Below, piece after piece: positions 10,061-21,894 of a DNA stretch of 64,000 nucleotides; the stretch's first letter is position 1, and each line of letters opens with the position of its first letter. A model generated the notes under the pieces. That model saw nothing but the letters and a program-made list of their open reading frames with translations. It searched no databases and had not been told where the DNA came from. The position numbers and the translations under genes are program-made. The stretch comes from Capsicum annuum (Eukaryota; Streptophyta; Magnoliopsida; Solanales; Solanaceae): contig NC_061119.1 in the NCBI RefSeq assembly GCF_002878395.1, forward strand, positions 48,460,311-48,524,310. Direction: 5' to 3'.

Positions 10061-12211
10061 GGAACGTATTATCTCCCATTATCTTTAGTTAAAACATCTC
10101 AAAAAGCTCTGTCATACACTTTTAACCACAAGATTAGGGTTTTCTCTTAAGATCATCTCATCAGGAACAAGAGCATTCTTTCCTAAAGGGGTTAAATCCT
10201 AGTCAAGAAAAATCAAGGGAAAGCCTAAGAAATTCTTCAAGAACCATTAGAAACATTAGATCTCTTTAAAGATTCAATCACTAAGGTATGCATAGTGTTC
10301 ATCTATGGATCCAATCCATTCATAGATCTCAAGAACCATGTTTTAAATATTATTTTGTAAACTTTTTGTGGTGATATGAGTATGTACATATTGACGATTA
10401 TTGTTTAAGTTTAATTTTGATGTCTAAAGGTGTCATGGAATATATATGTTTGTTATTTGAAAAACATGAACTTTAGGTGGTTTTATAAGGTGCAAGTATA
10501 AAACTCACCTATGCCTAAGAGAATGTATGCAAGGTGTTTGATAAAATGCTTAGGATGCTAGAAGTTCATGTTTGTATGGTTTTATGATGTGACAAGTTCA
10601 TGTTAGCTATACACTTCAATATGAATTCCATGCTTTTCATGTGTTGCTATTGTGTTGGTATAAAGCATGCAAGATAAAGAAGATATACAATATGCACGTG
10701 AAATATATCCATGCATTCCCTATAATGTTTAAGATGTTGAATAACTATATGAAATATGATATCCCCTACTTATGATATTATGAATTGTGGACTCAAATCT
10801 TGTGATAAAGTCATGTCATGTGTGTCAGTTTCCTTCTATCAAGTCCTGGGGGCCAAAAAATATAGTTGTGTGCCTAGAGTCATGTCATATTGTCACGATA
10901 ATCTCAGTCAAGCTATAATCTATAGAACTTAGTCAGTCATGTATCTCAGGAAACCTCAAAAATATCATGATCTCAGTTAACTCTCAAATAATAGTACTAC
11001 TCTGTCAGTCAATGGAAGTCTGTTAAGCTGTCTATGTACAGTCAGTTGAATCATGTTTAGTCTCTTCAGATGGGAGTAGAAGTTAGCACCAAGTGAACCC
11101 AAGGATGGGGACTCACCTACTAGTTTTAGGGTGTGACTCTTAGCACCGGCTAATCTTGTGTTCCAAAACTACGTAGCCAGCATAGGTTGAGAAATCTTAG
11201 CCTATCAGATTAGGGTTGATGATGTGTCTTAACCTATCAGTTTTGGGTCCCAACATTCTCACTTTCAGTACCTGCCATATAAGGGTCACTCACAACTGTA
11301 CTTACCAGTGGCGCGGTATTGACACCCCTCTAGTTGAGGCAGAGATTGGACCCCAGATTAGCCGTAATGGTATACATAGGGCATGTCGATTAAACAACTA
11401 CCTCCCATATTTTTAATATCAGTATCAGTAAATAATTCAGATAATTTTTTAGATATTAGTATACCAGGACTGTTAGATACGGTCAAATTCAGTTATAGCA
11501 CGGAACTTAGAGAGTTTAACCAAATTCAGGGTTGTCAAATACAGTCATCCATGCTATCAGAACTACAGTTCCAGCCATGTATTAGCATACATATTTAAAA
11601 ATTATGTACTCACAATCTTAGTTACTATGTATATATATTTGTACTCTTACATTCATATCAGTTAGTCAGCAGTATTATTCATACATGTAAACCCTTTGCA
11701 TTAGCCTACCTCACTCATATACTCAGTACTCCAGTTGTACTAACGCATTTTGTGCTATGGTGCTTTCTTTTTATGTTACACCATAGGTTCAGAGGCATGA
11801 GTCCCAAACCAGTAGTAGTAGTCGCATTCAGCAAACAGAGTTGTAGTGAGTCCTCTTCCTTTGAGAATGACATTATTTGATTTGTTTATTTATTTCTTCA
11901 GTTTATTTTTATGGAGTTAGTTGGAGACATGTTACTTCAACTCCTTATTTCAGACAGTACTTAGAGTCTTTTGGATTTACGCTCAGATTTAGCTTTTAGA
12001 TTCAGTTTTTAGTTGTTTTTGGTATTTTTTGCTCATATGAATGTTATATTATTTTTGTTAAACCTTATGTCCTATTGTGCATGTTTTCCATATGATTATG
12101 TCATGAATTGTAGTATACAGGCACAGATATTAGTCATGGGTTAGCTTGTGGTCCCTTGGGGTCACAAGCACCGTGTAGCATTCTGGTTCAAAAAATTGGG
12201 GCGTTACAAAC

Positions 12212-12225
12212 TTGGCATTAGAGCC
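12212..12225 (+). other. Element A primer-binding site
   Basis: TTGGCATTAGAGCC lies a few bases after the LTR end. It is close to the initiator tRNA-Met site TGGTATCAGAGCC, with changes at two or three positions. Confidence 0.7.
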
Positions 12226-12428
12226 GAAGGTTCAATAGAGTCCTAGGAAGTCTAAAAGACAAATCTTGTAGAGTCTTGTACAAGGGTGTGTTGCGCGCCA
12301 CATTTATATACAAGAGGCTATGAGATATTTTAGGAACAGTTCCCTTTCTTCAGTATTCATGTCATGATAGTAAGCATAATTTTAAGTCAGTCTCTCAGTC
12401 TAATCCGCTCTTCTCTTATTTCAAAAAT

Positions 12429-13511
12429 ATGCCTCCAAAGAGAAGAAATCAGCCAGCTCCTCAGCCTGAAGATTCTTTGGGCTAACATGTTTCTCATGCG
12501 GAGTTTAGGACCGCATTTACCGCTCTTACTCAGTCTGTAATTTCCTAGAATGAATGAACAGTAGTCGTTCTATCCAACCCAGTGGCCAATTCAGCAGCAA
12601 CTAGGATTTGGGACTTCACCTGAATGAACCCTCCGTGCTTCTTTGGGTCTAAGCCAGACAAGGATCCTCAGGAATTCATTGACCAAGTCCAGAAGGTCAT
12701 TGATATCATGGGAGTCACTTCTTTTTAGAGTGCCAAGGTTGCTGCATACCAATTGCAGGATGTCGTTCACACTTGGTACAAGCAGTGGGTAGCAGAAAGG
12801 TTAGAGGATGCAAGTCCTGTTAAGTGGGAAGAATTTGTCACGGCTTTCTTAGATATATTCTTTCCCCAAGAGATGAGAGAGGCCAAAGTTCTTGAGTTCA
12901 TCAATCTCAGGCAGGGAAATATGACAGTTAGAGAGTATTCTCTTAGATTTACTTAGCTAGCTAGATATGGCCCTCATGTGGTTGCATACAACAGGTCTAA
13001 GATGAGCAAGTTTGTGTCAGGGGTGAATGATAGCATGGTAAATAAGTGTAGGTCTGGGATGCTGAATAGTGATATGACTTTAGCCAGGCTCATGACCCAC
13101 ACTCAACAGATAGAGGGGCAGAAGGTTAAGACTAGAGAGAGGCATAACAAGACAGCAAGAGCAAGCAGTTTCAGTTTTGTTCAGCCCAAATCAAAGGGAG
13201 AAAATCATTCGCAGTTTCATCCTAAGTCAGCAGTTCCAGCTCCTTCCTCTGCTAGTGCCCCAGTGCCAAAGTTTAAGGATGGAAACAGAGACAGAGCACC
13301 AGGCTCTAAATCTTAGGGCAGTGTTAGCAGTGCCTGAACAAACCCCCTTTTTCAAACTTGTGGTAAGAACCACAAGGGTATTTGCAGAGCCGGTATTGAC
13401 ATCTATTTTAGTTATGGTAAGATAGGCCACAGGATTAGGGAGTGTTCTCAGCCAGTCCCTCAGGGTCAGCAGAATCATTCCACAACTCAATCTGATCGCT
13501 TGAACCAGTAG
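12429..13511 (+). pseudogene. Element A gag (capsid/nucleocapsid) pseudogene
   Basis: The start ATG at 12429 gives MPPKRRNQPAPQPE, the same start as in element B. One frame can be followed for about 360 codons with stops in between. The capsid region contains DPQEFIDQVQKVIDIMGV, YQLQDVVHTWYKQWV, WEEFVTAFLDIFFPQEMREAKVLEFINLRQGNMTV (retrotransposon gag family). The nucleocapsid zinc knuckle at about 13400-13445 reads YFSYGKIGHRIREC: the first two Cys of CX2CX4HX4C are both Tyr, so it cannot bind zinc normally. Most stops correspond to CAG or CAA codons in element B. Gag would build the particle and package RNA. Confidence 0.85.
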
Positions 13512-13559
13512 GGTACCACTTCCAGTCCTACTAGTAGGAAACACCCAAATAGACTCTAT

Positions 13560-14990
13560 GATTTTCAGACCCGATAGGATCAGGAAAATTTTCCTGATGT
13601 TATTATATGAACGTTATAGATTTTCCATGTTCATATTTATGCTTTGCTAGACCAGGTACATCCTTTTCTTTTGTCACTCCAAACATAGCAGGCGATTTCA
13701 GAATCAGTCCCAAAATTTAGTAGAACCCTTTTCAGTCTCTACCCCAGTGGGTAAAACCATCATAGCTAGGAAGGTATACATAAACTACCCAGTTATGATA
13801 TTTTAAAAATCCACGTCAGCAGATTTAGTTGATTTAGAGATGACTGATTTTGATGTCATTCTCGGCTTAGATTGACTTCATTCCTGCTATGCCATAGTTA
13901 ACTGCAGAAAAAAGATAGTTTAGTTTCAGTTCCTGAATGAGCCCGTCCTAAAGTGGAAGCGTAGCACTTCGTATTTTAGGGGTCAGCTTGTTTCCTACCT
14001 TCGGGTAAGGAAAATAATTTCTAAGGGATGTGTGTATCATCTCGTACATGTTATGGATTTTAGTTTCGAATCTTCCAGTCTCGAATCAGTCCCAATGGTT
14101 AATAAATATTCAAACATCTTTCCTAAGAATATTCTAGGCATTTCTCCTAAAAGGGAAATAGACTTCGGCATAGAACTTCTCCCAGATACTCAGCCTATTT
14201 TTATTTTGCCATACAAAATGGCACCAACAGAACTCAAGGAATTGAAAGATCAGTTGAAGGATCTCTTAGACAAGAGATTCATCAGGCCCAGTGTATCCCC
14301 ATGGGGTGCGCCTATCTTATTTGTGCACAAGAAGGACGGTTCTCTCAGAATATGTATTGATTACCGTCAACTCCACAAAGTCACGATCAAGAATAGGTAT
14401 CCACTACCTAGGATAGATGACTTGTTTGACCAGCTTCAGGGTGCCAGTTATTTCTCCAAGATAGACCTCATATCTGGCTACCATCAGCTTAGAGTTAGAG
14501 AATGTTACATTCTGAAGACAAATTTTTGTACTCGGTACGGTCACTTTGAATTTCTAGTCATGTCCTTTAGTCTTACCAATGCTCCTGCATCTTTCATGGA
14601 CTTGATGAATCGGGTGTTCAATTAGTACTTGGACACATTCATCATAGTCTTCATAGATGCTATTCTGGTCTATTCTCGCACAGAGCGTGATCATTCAGAC
14701 CATCTCATAATTGTTCTTCAAACTCTCAGTGATCACCAGTTGTTCTCCAAGTTTAGTAAGTGTGAATTTTAGATAAGATCAGTAAAATTCCTTGGCCACA
14801 TTATTTCGGGTGATGGCACTAGAGTAGATCCTCAGAAAACCGAAGCGGTAAGAAATTGGCCTCGCCTTGTCTCTCCATCAGATATCAGGAGTTTCTTGGG
14901 TTTGGCTAGCTACTATCAACGGTTTGTCAAGGGATTTTCTTCTATTGCATCTCCTATGTCCAGATTGACTTAGAAGAAGGTCAAGTTTTA
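13560..14990 (+). pseudogene. Element A protease and reverse transcriptase pseudogene
   Basis: The protease start (HVHIYALLD, near 13630-13652) is in the gag frame. A one-base loss right after the catalytic Asp codon, compared with element B, throws it out of frame. From 14032 the RT is in another frame: [67 protein letters not shown] (first catalytic Asp intact), then a stop at 14623. The catalytic box reads FIDAIL: the second Asp of the usual FxDD is Ala (14659-14661). The thumb and connection follow ([39 protein letters not shown]). From 14032 to the end of pol the frame is the same, with stops but no shift that I could see. Confidence 0.85.
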
Positions 14991-15024
14991 GTGGTCAGAA
15001 CCTTGCGAGAAGAGTTTTCAAGAG

Positions 15025-15440
15025 TTGAAGACTCAACTCACCTCAGCTCCAGTTTTAGCACTTCCTGATGATTTCGATGGATTCGTAGTATATTGTGATG
15101 CATCCAGAGTAGGTTTAGGTTGTGTCCTCATGCAGCATGGCAGAGTCATAGCCTATGCCCCCAGACAGTTAAAGCCCCATGAAAAGAATTATCCTACTCA
15201 TGACCTTGAGTTAGCAGCAGTTGTCTTTGCCTTAAAGATATGGAGCCATTATCTATATGGTGTTCATGTAGACATCTTCAGAGATCATAAAAGCCTTCAG
15301 TATGTCTTTTCCCAGAAAGATCTCAATCTTCTTCAGAGAAGTTGATTAGAGCTCTTGAAGGATTATAACATGAATGTCCTTTATTATCCTGGCAAGGCGA
15401 ATGTAGTGGTTGACGCACTCAGTAGACTCTCCATGGGTAG
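15025..15440 (+). pseudogene. Element A RNase H domain
   Basis: Continues the RT frame: [17 protein letters not shown] (first Asp), [15 protein letters not shown] (Glu), [13 protein letters not shown] (Asp), then a TGA in place of Trp at about 15343-15345 and VVVDALSRLSMGSVSH (last Asp). The four catalytic acidic residues are all still present, the best-preserved enzyme domain in this element. It would have degraded RNA in the RNA-DNA hybrid. Confidence 0.8.
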
Positions 15441-15589
15441 TGTTTCCCATGTTGAGGATAGTAAGAAGAAATTAGCTCAGTAGATTCATCAGCTTACTTG
15501 ACTAGGCGTTCGCTTAGTCGACTCTTTAGAAGGTGGTGTATATGTTCAGAGTAGTTCAGAGTAATCTCTAGTTTTTGAGGTGAAAGAGA

Positions 15590-17031
15590 AGCAAGACAGG
15601 GATCCTAGCATTGTCAAGGTAAAAGATTCAGTTCAGAGTCAGAAAGTAGAGGTTTTCTCCCAAGGGGGAGATGGTGTTCTTCATTGTCAGGGTCATCTGT
15701 GTGTTCCTGGTGTAGATGACTTAAGGTAGCGAATTCTTGCAGAAACACATGGTTTACGATACTCTATTCATCCAGGGGCTACAAAGATGTATCACGACTT
15801 ATGGGAGATCTATTGGTGGAGTGGGATGAAGAGGGACATTGCAGAGTTTGTGGATAAGTGCTCTATATGTCAGTAGGTTAAGATAGAGCATCAGAAACCT
15901 AGTGGTTCCATGCAGGAGTTTACTATTCCTAATTGGAAGTGGGAAGAAGTGAACATAGACTTTGTGATGGGTTTGCCTAGAACACGTCATTAGTATGATT
16001 CAATTTGGGTCATTATAGACAGAATGACCAAGTCAGCTCATTTCCTTCCAGTTCGTACCTCTTACACAGCCAAGGATTATGCCAAACTCTATATTAGGGA
16101 GTTGGTCAGATTACACGGTGTTCCACTACCTATCATCTCAAACAAAGATACCAAGTTCACCTCTAAATTCTAGAAAGCATTCCAAAAGGGTCTTGGTACC
16201 TAAGTTAATCTCAGTACAATATTTCACCCTCAGACAGATGGTCAAGCAGAAAGGACCATTTAGACTCTAGAAGATATGCTAATGGCATGTGAAATTAATT
16301 TCAAGGGAAGCTGGGATAACCACTTTCCTTTGATTGAGTTCGCATAAAACAACAACTATCACTCCAATATTCAGATGGCTCCATTCAAAGCTCTTTATGG
16401 TAGGAGATATAGGTCTCCAATCAGTTGGTTTGAAGTTAGTGAGACCACAGTCATAGGGCCTGACTTAGTATTTGATGCCTTAGAGAAAGTTCAGTTGATT
16501 AGAGAAAAACTTCAAGACGCTCAGAGCCGACAGAAGTCTTATGTGAATGTTCGTAAAAAGGATCTCGAATTTGAGGTCGATGACTATGTCTATCTCAAGA
16601 TCTCTCCCATGAAGGGAGTGAAGAGATTCGGCAAGAAGGGAAAGCTCAGTCCCTGATATGTCGGTCCCTTCAGGATTCTCAGTCACTTTGGCAAGGTAGC
16701 CTATGAGCTCGAATTTCCTTCATATCTAGCCTCAGTTCATCCAGTCTTCCATGTCTCTTTGCTCAAGAAGTGCATAGGTGACCTAGCAGTTGTAGTCCCT
16801 ATTCAGAGCATTGACATTCAGAATAGCCTCTTTTATTAAGAGATTCCAGTTAAAATCCTCGACTATCAGACTCGTAGGCTAAGAAACAAAGAAGTACCTC
16901 TAGTCAAGGTTCTTTGGCAGAATCAGTCCATGGAGGGAGTGACTTGGGAAGCAGAAGCAGACATGCGAACCAAGTACCCTCATCTTTTCTTTGCTAATTT
17001 AGGCTTAGATCTAGTTAACCATTTTCCTTAA
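15590..17031 (+). pseudogene. Element A integrase with chromodomain, pseudogene
   Basis: The zinc-binding part keeps its His and Cys residues (ETHGLRYSIHPG...DKCSICQ, about 15745-15875). The core has INIDFVMGLP-like NIDFVMGLPRT (first Asp). The second catalytic block reads PIISNKDTKFTS, where the family normally has SDRG: the Asp appears replaced by Asn. The third reads HPQTDGQAERTI with Glu present. The C-terminal part has FKALYGRRYRSPI, DYVYLKISPMKGVKRFGKKGKLSP, the FHVSLLKK block and a chromodomain-like end (VLWQNQSMEGVTWEAEADM...YPHLF). About nine stops interrupt it; the frame ends with TAA at 17029-17031. The chromodomain directs chromoviruses to heterochromatin. Confidence 0.85.
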
Positions 17032-17290
17032 GCTTATTCAGTTACATGTTTAAAATTCCAGTATAAAATTGATATCAAGTATCAGTGCATATCTTATCAT
17101 GCATTCATGAGTTCAGCTTATTAGTCATGTATCAGATATGCATGTTCAGTTGGGCTATATTAAGTTTAGAATTCAATTCAGTCCTAAAATCATGTGCCAG
17201 TTGAGCATGATCAATGTATGTGTTGTTTTATCTTTTCTCCCCTCTCAAGCAGTCATCATTCGAGGATGAATATTTCCAAGGGGGAGATAT

Positions 17291-18471
17291 TGTAATACTC
17301 CAAAAAATTCAAACCAATATTAGAGCCATGTACCAAGCTCATGCATAGTAAATCATGGTTATTTTATAGTTTTATGAGTAGGTTAGAAGTATATTAAGGC
17401 TTCAAATAACTCCCAGCTATTAGACGAATTAGAATATTTCTTACCGATTGAATTTTTGGGAAGGATATTGGTATAGTCAACTTCAAACGAGCATATCTCT
17501 CATTATACTTAGAATTTTTGATCTCATGACCTATCAACAGATAGATAATTGAATTATCTTTTCGACGATACTAATTTTTCCTAAATCTGATATCGAAACA
17601 AAGAGTTATTCCTATTTTACTCCAACATGTCAGGCTGGAAACAGTGTGATGACATTCGTGGTAGCTTACCACACTTGTGACCCCCTACCACGAAGGTCGT
17701 CAGCCTTAGGCAGAAATCATCTCCTAAGTGATGACATTCGTGGTATCTTACCATATTTGTGATGCCCTATCATGAAGGTCGTCAGCCTTAGGCAGTATCC
17801 AACTTCTGTGTAACGACATTTTTGACGGCTTACCATATTTTTGACACCATGTCACAAATGTTGTCAGCCTTAGGCAGAGTCCAACTTCTGTGTGACAACA
17901 TTTTTGATGCCATGTCACAAATGTCGTCAGCTGTTATTTTCAGCAACTGAGAATTTATTTCATAAGGGTATTTTGGTCTTTTCCCTTCACTTCCCACGAC
18001 TTATAACCCTCAAGGAACGTATTATCTTCCATTATCTTTAGTTAAAACATCTCAAAAAGCTCTGTCATACACTTTCAACCACAAGATTAGGGTTTTCTCT
18101 CAAGATCATCTCCTCAGGAACAAGAGCATTCTTTCCCAAAGGGGTTAAACCCTAGTCAAGAAAAATCAAGGGCAAGCCTAAGGAATTCTTCGAGAACCTT
18201 TAGAAACATTAGATCTCTTTCAAGATTCAATCACTAAGGTATGCGTAGTGTTCATCTATGGATTCAATTCGTTCATAGAGCTCAAGAATCATGCTTTTAA
18301 ATGTTATTTTATAAAATTTTTGTGGTGATATGAGCATGTACTTGTTGATGATTGTTGTTTAAGTTTCAAGATGATATCTAAAGGTGTTTTCATGGAATAT
18401 ATGTGGTTGTTAGTTGAAAAATAAGAACTTTGGGTAGTTTGATATGAAAAATAAGAACTTTGGGTAGTTTG
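17291..18471 (+). repeat. Element A 3' LTR, truncated
   Basis: Starts TGTAATACTCC right after the purine tract and follows the 5' LTR to about its position 1180. It ends in a perfect 30-bp tandem duplication and then switches to unrelated repeat DNA. About 1.7 kb of LTR is missing. Confidence 0.85.
18415..18471. repeat. 30-bp tandem duplication at the LTR breakpoint
   Basis: The unit starting TGAAAAATAAGAACTTTGGG occurs at 18415-18444 and again, cut by 3 bases, at 18445-18471. The 5' LTR has only one copy. It abuts the breakpoint of the 3' LTR. Confidence 0.9.
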
Positions 18472-18745
18472 GCTTATAATCCCCTTAGCATTCCTCTATT
18501 TTTCCAATGTGGGACAATTGGTTCATAAAAATCGCCTACGCTTGAGAACCAACGACCTCGTTAGTCATGGCTAAGCCCAGTTGGTCATGGTTGGCACCTC
18601 TCTTAGGTCCAGGCCACCACTTTGAGTCATGGCTTCACGCATGGATCGATCCTCGTTGGTCATGGCTAAAATGTTATAAACCAAATGTGAGAGCCCAACC
18701 CAAAAAACTAGTCTAATAGGTGGGAGAACCCATTTGACTTATAAT
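18472..18745. repeat. TRIM-like tandem repeat element, left part
   Basis: It contains the 3' half of a terminal-repeat-like block (CTTATAATCCCC...TTTTTCCAATGTGGGACA, 18474-18516) and a middle of about 170 bp rich in TTGGTCATGGCT phrases. From 18686 it has the start of a second block (TGTGAGAGCCCAACCC...). That block is cut at 18745 by the Athila insertion and resumes at 31062. Blocks of about 96-110 bp begin TG and end CA, as short LTRs would. No coding potential. Confidence 0.6.
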
Positions 18746-19674
18746 TGATACGCCCAAATTACAAATCTCAGTAGAAAGTGTAAGCGGTCGCTGTCAAATA
18801 TAGAACCCAACTCGGTTGGGTGTCGAATCCCACAGGGAATACTATGCTCACTAAGTGTTGTAATTGTTATTAAACTGTTGATCAGAGTTTCTTAACCAAA
18901 ATGGGGTTTGGTTTTTCTTTAATTTGTAAAATGATAAATTGTAACAAGATTAATTCAACTAATGATTTTCTCCGTATTTCGTAACTTTATGAGATTAATC
19001 AAACCAGGGTTATGATCACCAAAATGCCATAATCATTTGGGTTATGAATTATTTATGAGTTTTACTTAACAAATTCAATTGCAAGAAAGGTTGAATCCTA
19101 TTCTATATCCTTTAGTTTCTCAATTTAAATGGATAGATTATCCTATAATTTTCTCAAACTCATAGGATGCCTTATTCTTTCAACCTAATTCTCATGTAAG
19201 TTAATCCTATTAGGGCATTAGCTATTACTCTAAAGGTTAAGGCCCTTATAATTCATGTAAACACCTTCTTTTCCCCACAAACACTTCCCTCTTAGACAAG
19301 TGGTGTTCTAGGGCTTACTCCTCAAGTTTGCAACCAAGAAAAGTCATGAAATTGAAGAAAGGTTTATGCAATGTTATTCAATTATGGAACTCAAATTGAT
19401 TCCCAACCCATAGATGCATTTCAGACTAAAGATCCCATAGCCCTAGTTATAATATTTAGCCATAACACTCCATAGAAGATAAAGAATTCATTCTTGTATT
19501 ATTCATAAATAAATGGAAAGTTTACTTACAAAGAATCCCAAGAATCAGTTCTTGAATCTTCAATGATCAGTTATTTGATACGAAAATTCCCCAAAGTACT
19601 TGGATACCAAGAAGTTCAATAGATGAAAAGAAAACTTGTAAAAGGTAAAAGATGCATTCTTAACCCTAAAAGTT

Positions 19675-19689
19675 GGTATTTATATGTCC
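19675..19689 (-). promoter_or_regulatory. TATA-like site in Athila 3' LTR
   Basis: The minus strand reads ACATATAAATACC, about 540 bases into the LTR; the partner in the 5' LTR is at about 30503-30519. It is the best TATA match in the LTR and sits just downstream of the palindromic array. Confidence 0.5.
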
Positions 19690-19729
19690 CAGCTAAAAAA
19701 AGAATTTAAAATTTAAAACCTAAAAAAAC

Positions 19730-20075
19730 CGCATCCCATTTGACAGTCCATATGACGGACTGTTAAAGATCTGACGGTCCACCATCTTTCCTATCACTCG
19801 ATTCATCCGAATGGCAGTTTCTGGATAACATCTGATGGTACACCTGATGGTCCATTGATGAACTGACGATCCGCCATCTTTACCATCGCGGAGTCCTTTT
19901 GGAAGGCAGCTTCTGGATAAGAACTAACAGTTAATATGGTGGTCCATACCATGTCTGATGGTCCGCCATATTGTCCATCACTCGAATCGTCTGGAGTCCT
20001 TGTTCTAGTTCAACTTGACGGTATATATGGCGGTCCATCGTAAGCCTGGCGGTCCGTCATTTTGACCATCACTTC
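19730..20075. repeat. TGACGG-palindrome array in Athila 3' LTR
   Basis: About ten degenerate copies of a phrase built on TGACGGTCCGTCA (e.g. TGACGGACTGTTA, TGACGGTCCACCATC, TGGCGGTCCGTCA), spaced irregularly with spacers such as TTTGACCATCACTT. The equivalent array in the 5' LTR is about 30555-30900. Confidence 0.85.
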
Positions 20076-20228
20076 CCCTTTTCTGCTACTTTTTCAAGTT
20101 TTCTTCTGTGGTTATCTCTTTTCACTGAAACACTAAAAAACTTTATTAAATATCACTTTGGTTGCTTGAAAATATATGATTTTCCTAAGAAAATGATGCT
20201 AAATGTTTCGTAAAACACCGGATCATCA

Positions 20229-21894
20229 ACACCCTTAACTTAAGATCATTTCTTGTCCTCAAGCAACTCAACACCAACTTGCGCACAGGAACAATAAAAT
20301 GATAGGCAACCAACCATTGAAACATTCTCTTATGCAAACATTCACTCATCATCTTAATCTCATGCATTTAACACAACAGAATCCACACCCAACATTTTTT
20401 ATAATTCAGCACACAAGCATGAATGTTACATCCCACGGATAAAAGCAAATTTAGTAAAACTTTGATTGCCCTCACAACAAAGAAGTCCACAATTCATTAT
20501 ATGATGTGGACGCTGTCCAGATCTCACACTCATAAAAAAAAAGTTTCAAACATAGCCTAAGTACCCATAGGCTTGCCCTAGCCATACGACACGTCCTCAC
20601 GGTTGACTCACTAGGATAAAACAGGTCTTTACATGGCTTACAACAAGGTTTAGGATTAGGTGGGGTATGTTTCTGGGTGAAGTGACTCATTGAAACTTAA
20701 GTCTCATTGCCTTAGCATATTTTCACCCTCAATCTGCTACTTATGTTATTTTTTTTTTTTTGAATAGAAAAACCAGTCACCCTCAACTTATGCTGATGCA
20801 GGCAGTGACCAATTGTTTCTAATTGGATTCTAGCTTACACTCCATTGAGGTCTTTCATTTTTTTTGACACTAGCCATGCTCAACTTAAATGCTTCGTCTA
20901 TGTTAAAATATACAATGTTAGTATTTGGCTAAGTTCAAAGCTGAATGTTAAAGTCCTATGGAGAGTTAATGATAGGGGTAGGAGGTCAAACCAATTCTTA
21001 GAGGTACAAGATGGGTTCAAACACGAACAATCTTTCAAGTCGGGTTACTTCTTTAGGTTAGAAGGTTTAGAACTTCGAGGAGGCCTGTTATCCTATCCTA
21101 ATGACTCCAGTAGAAGACTGTATCCATGGATCGAGCAAGTTCTAGGTCTTATCCTATGAAAGAACTACAAGTAAATCCTCACACCCACAAGCATCGAAGT
21201 TAAAAATCCTTGACAATTCTCCGAATGTTCATTACATGATTCATGCATTTTTTTACAGACCAATGCTGAATACAAAATTACTGATGGTTATTTGCACATG
21301 CTTAACTGAAAAAGTAAATAATTACAGACACATGTTCAATGTCCTATGCCAAAATCATTCATTCTCCATATTTATAACTAAGTGTTGAAACATAGCCATT
21401 TCATAGATTAAACACTTGTATTTACATTACGCTTTGCAGAATTTAAATGAAAAAATAAAAAAACCTATACATGCCGCTTCTACTAGATAGCACATGATTG
21501 GATTCAGAATATCAGCAACAATATCCAACCATAGTGTAAATACCCCCACCCCCACACAGAAAACTATGCATTATCCTCAAAGCAATAAATTATCGTACAT
21601 GAGAAATAGGATATTTACGTGGACTCTCACTCCTCTGAGGCATCTATCAAGTGTGGTGAGTCTCCATCATCCTCACCCTGCAAAATGTTGGCACCTATGG
21701 TGGTAGGAGAACTCACAACTTCACCCTCGACATTTTGAGGGATGGTTTCCCAAATTCAACCTGCACTTCGCCCCCTTTCTGGGGAAGCACTAGTAGAAAC
21801 TCATGCTGCTTCATTTTTTTGTTCTCTTTTCTTCCTTTCAGCTTCCTTCTTTGATTTCTTCACAGCTCCCCTCAGGTTGTGCTGGTCTAACTCC
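20229..21894 (-). other. Athila non-coding region between last ORF and 3' LTR
   Basis: About 1.7 kb with no credible coding frame on either strand, a T-rich run at 20749-20762 and a purine-rich stretch (minus TTAAGGGTGT) against the LTR that could serve as the polypurine tract. Small frames at 20185-20690 and 20845-21159 show no family features. Confidence 0.55.

Larger units (their letters stand above)
9320..12208 (+). repeat. Element A 5' LTR
   Basis: 2889 bp, TGTAATACC...GGGGCGTTACA. The first 1.18 kb aligns with 17291-18471. It contains a palindromic repeat array, a TATA-like site and long non-coding R/U5 sequence (repeated CAGTCAGT-like phrases). Frames such as 11216-11416 are not coding. 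Confidence 0.85.
9320..18471 (+). mobile_element. Ty3/gypsy chromovirus, Tekay/Del type (element A)
   Basis: 5' LTR 9320-12208, primer site, gag from 12429, pol to 17031, a polypurine tract (AAGGGGGAGATAT, 17278-17290) and a 3' LTR starting at 17291. The pol order RT-RNase H-integrase is gypsy type. The C-terminus ends in a chromodomain-like WEAEADMRTKYPHLF motif, and LTRs of nearly 3 kb fit Tekay/Del. The 3' LTR stops after about 1.18 kb, so its right part and the target duplication are missing. More than twenty in-frame stops and a few indels make it dead. Confidence 0.85.
18746..20228 (-). repeat. Athila-like 3' LTR
   Basis: 1483 bp, aligned end to end with 29574-31056 with scattered transitions. 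On the minus strand it starts TGATGATCCGG. A TATA-like ATATAAATACC (minus, 19675-19689) lies directly after the palindromic array. Confidence 0.9.
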
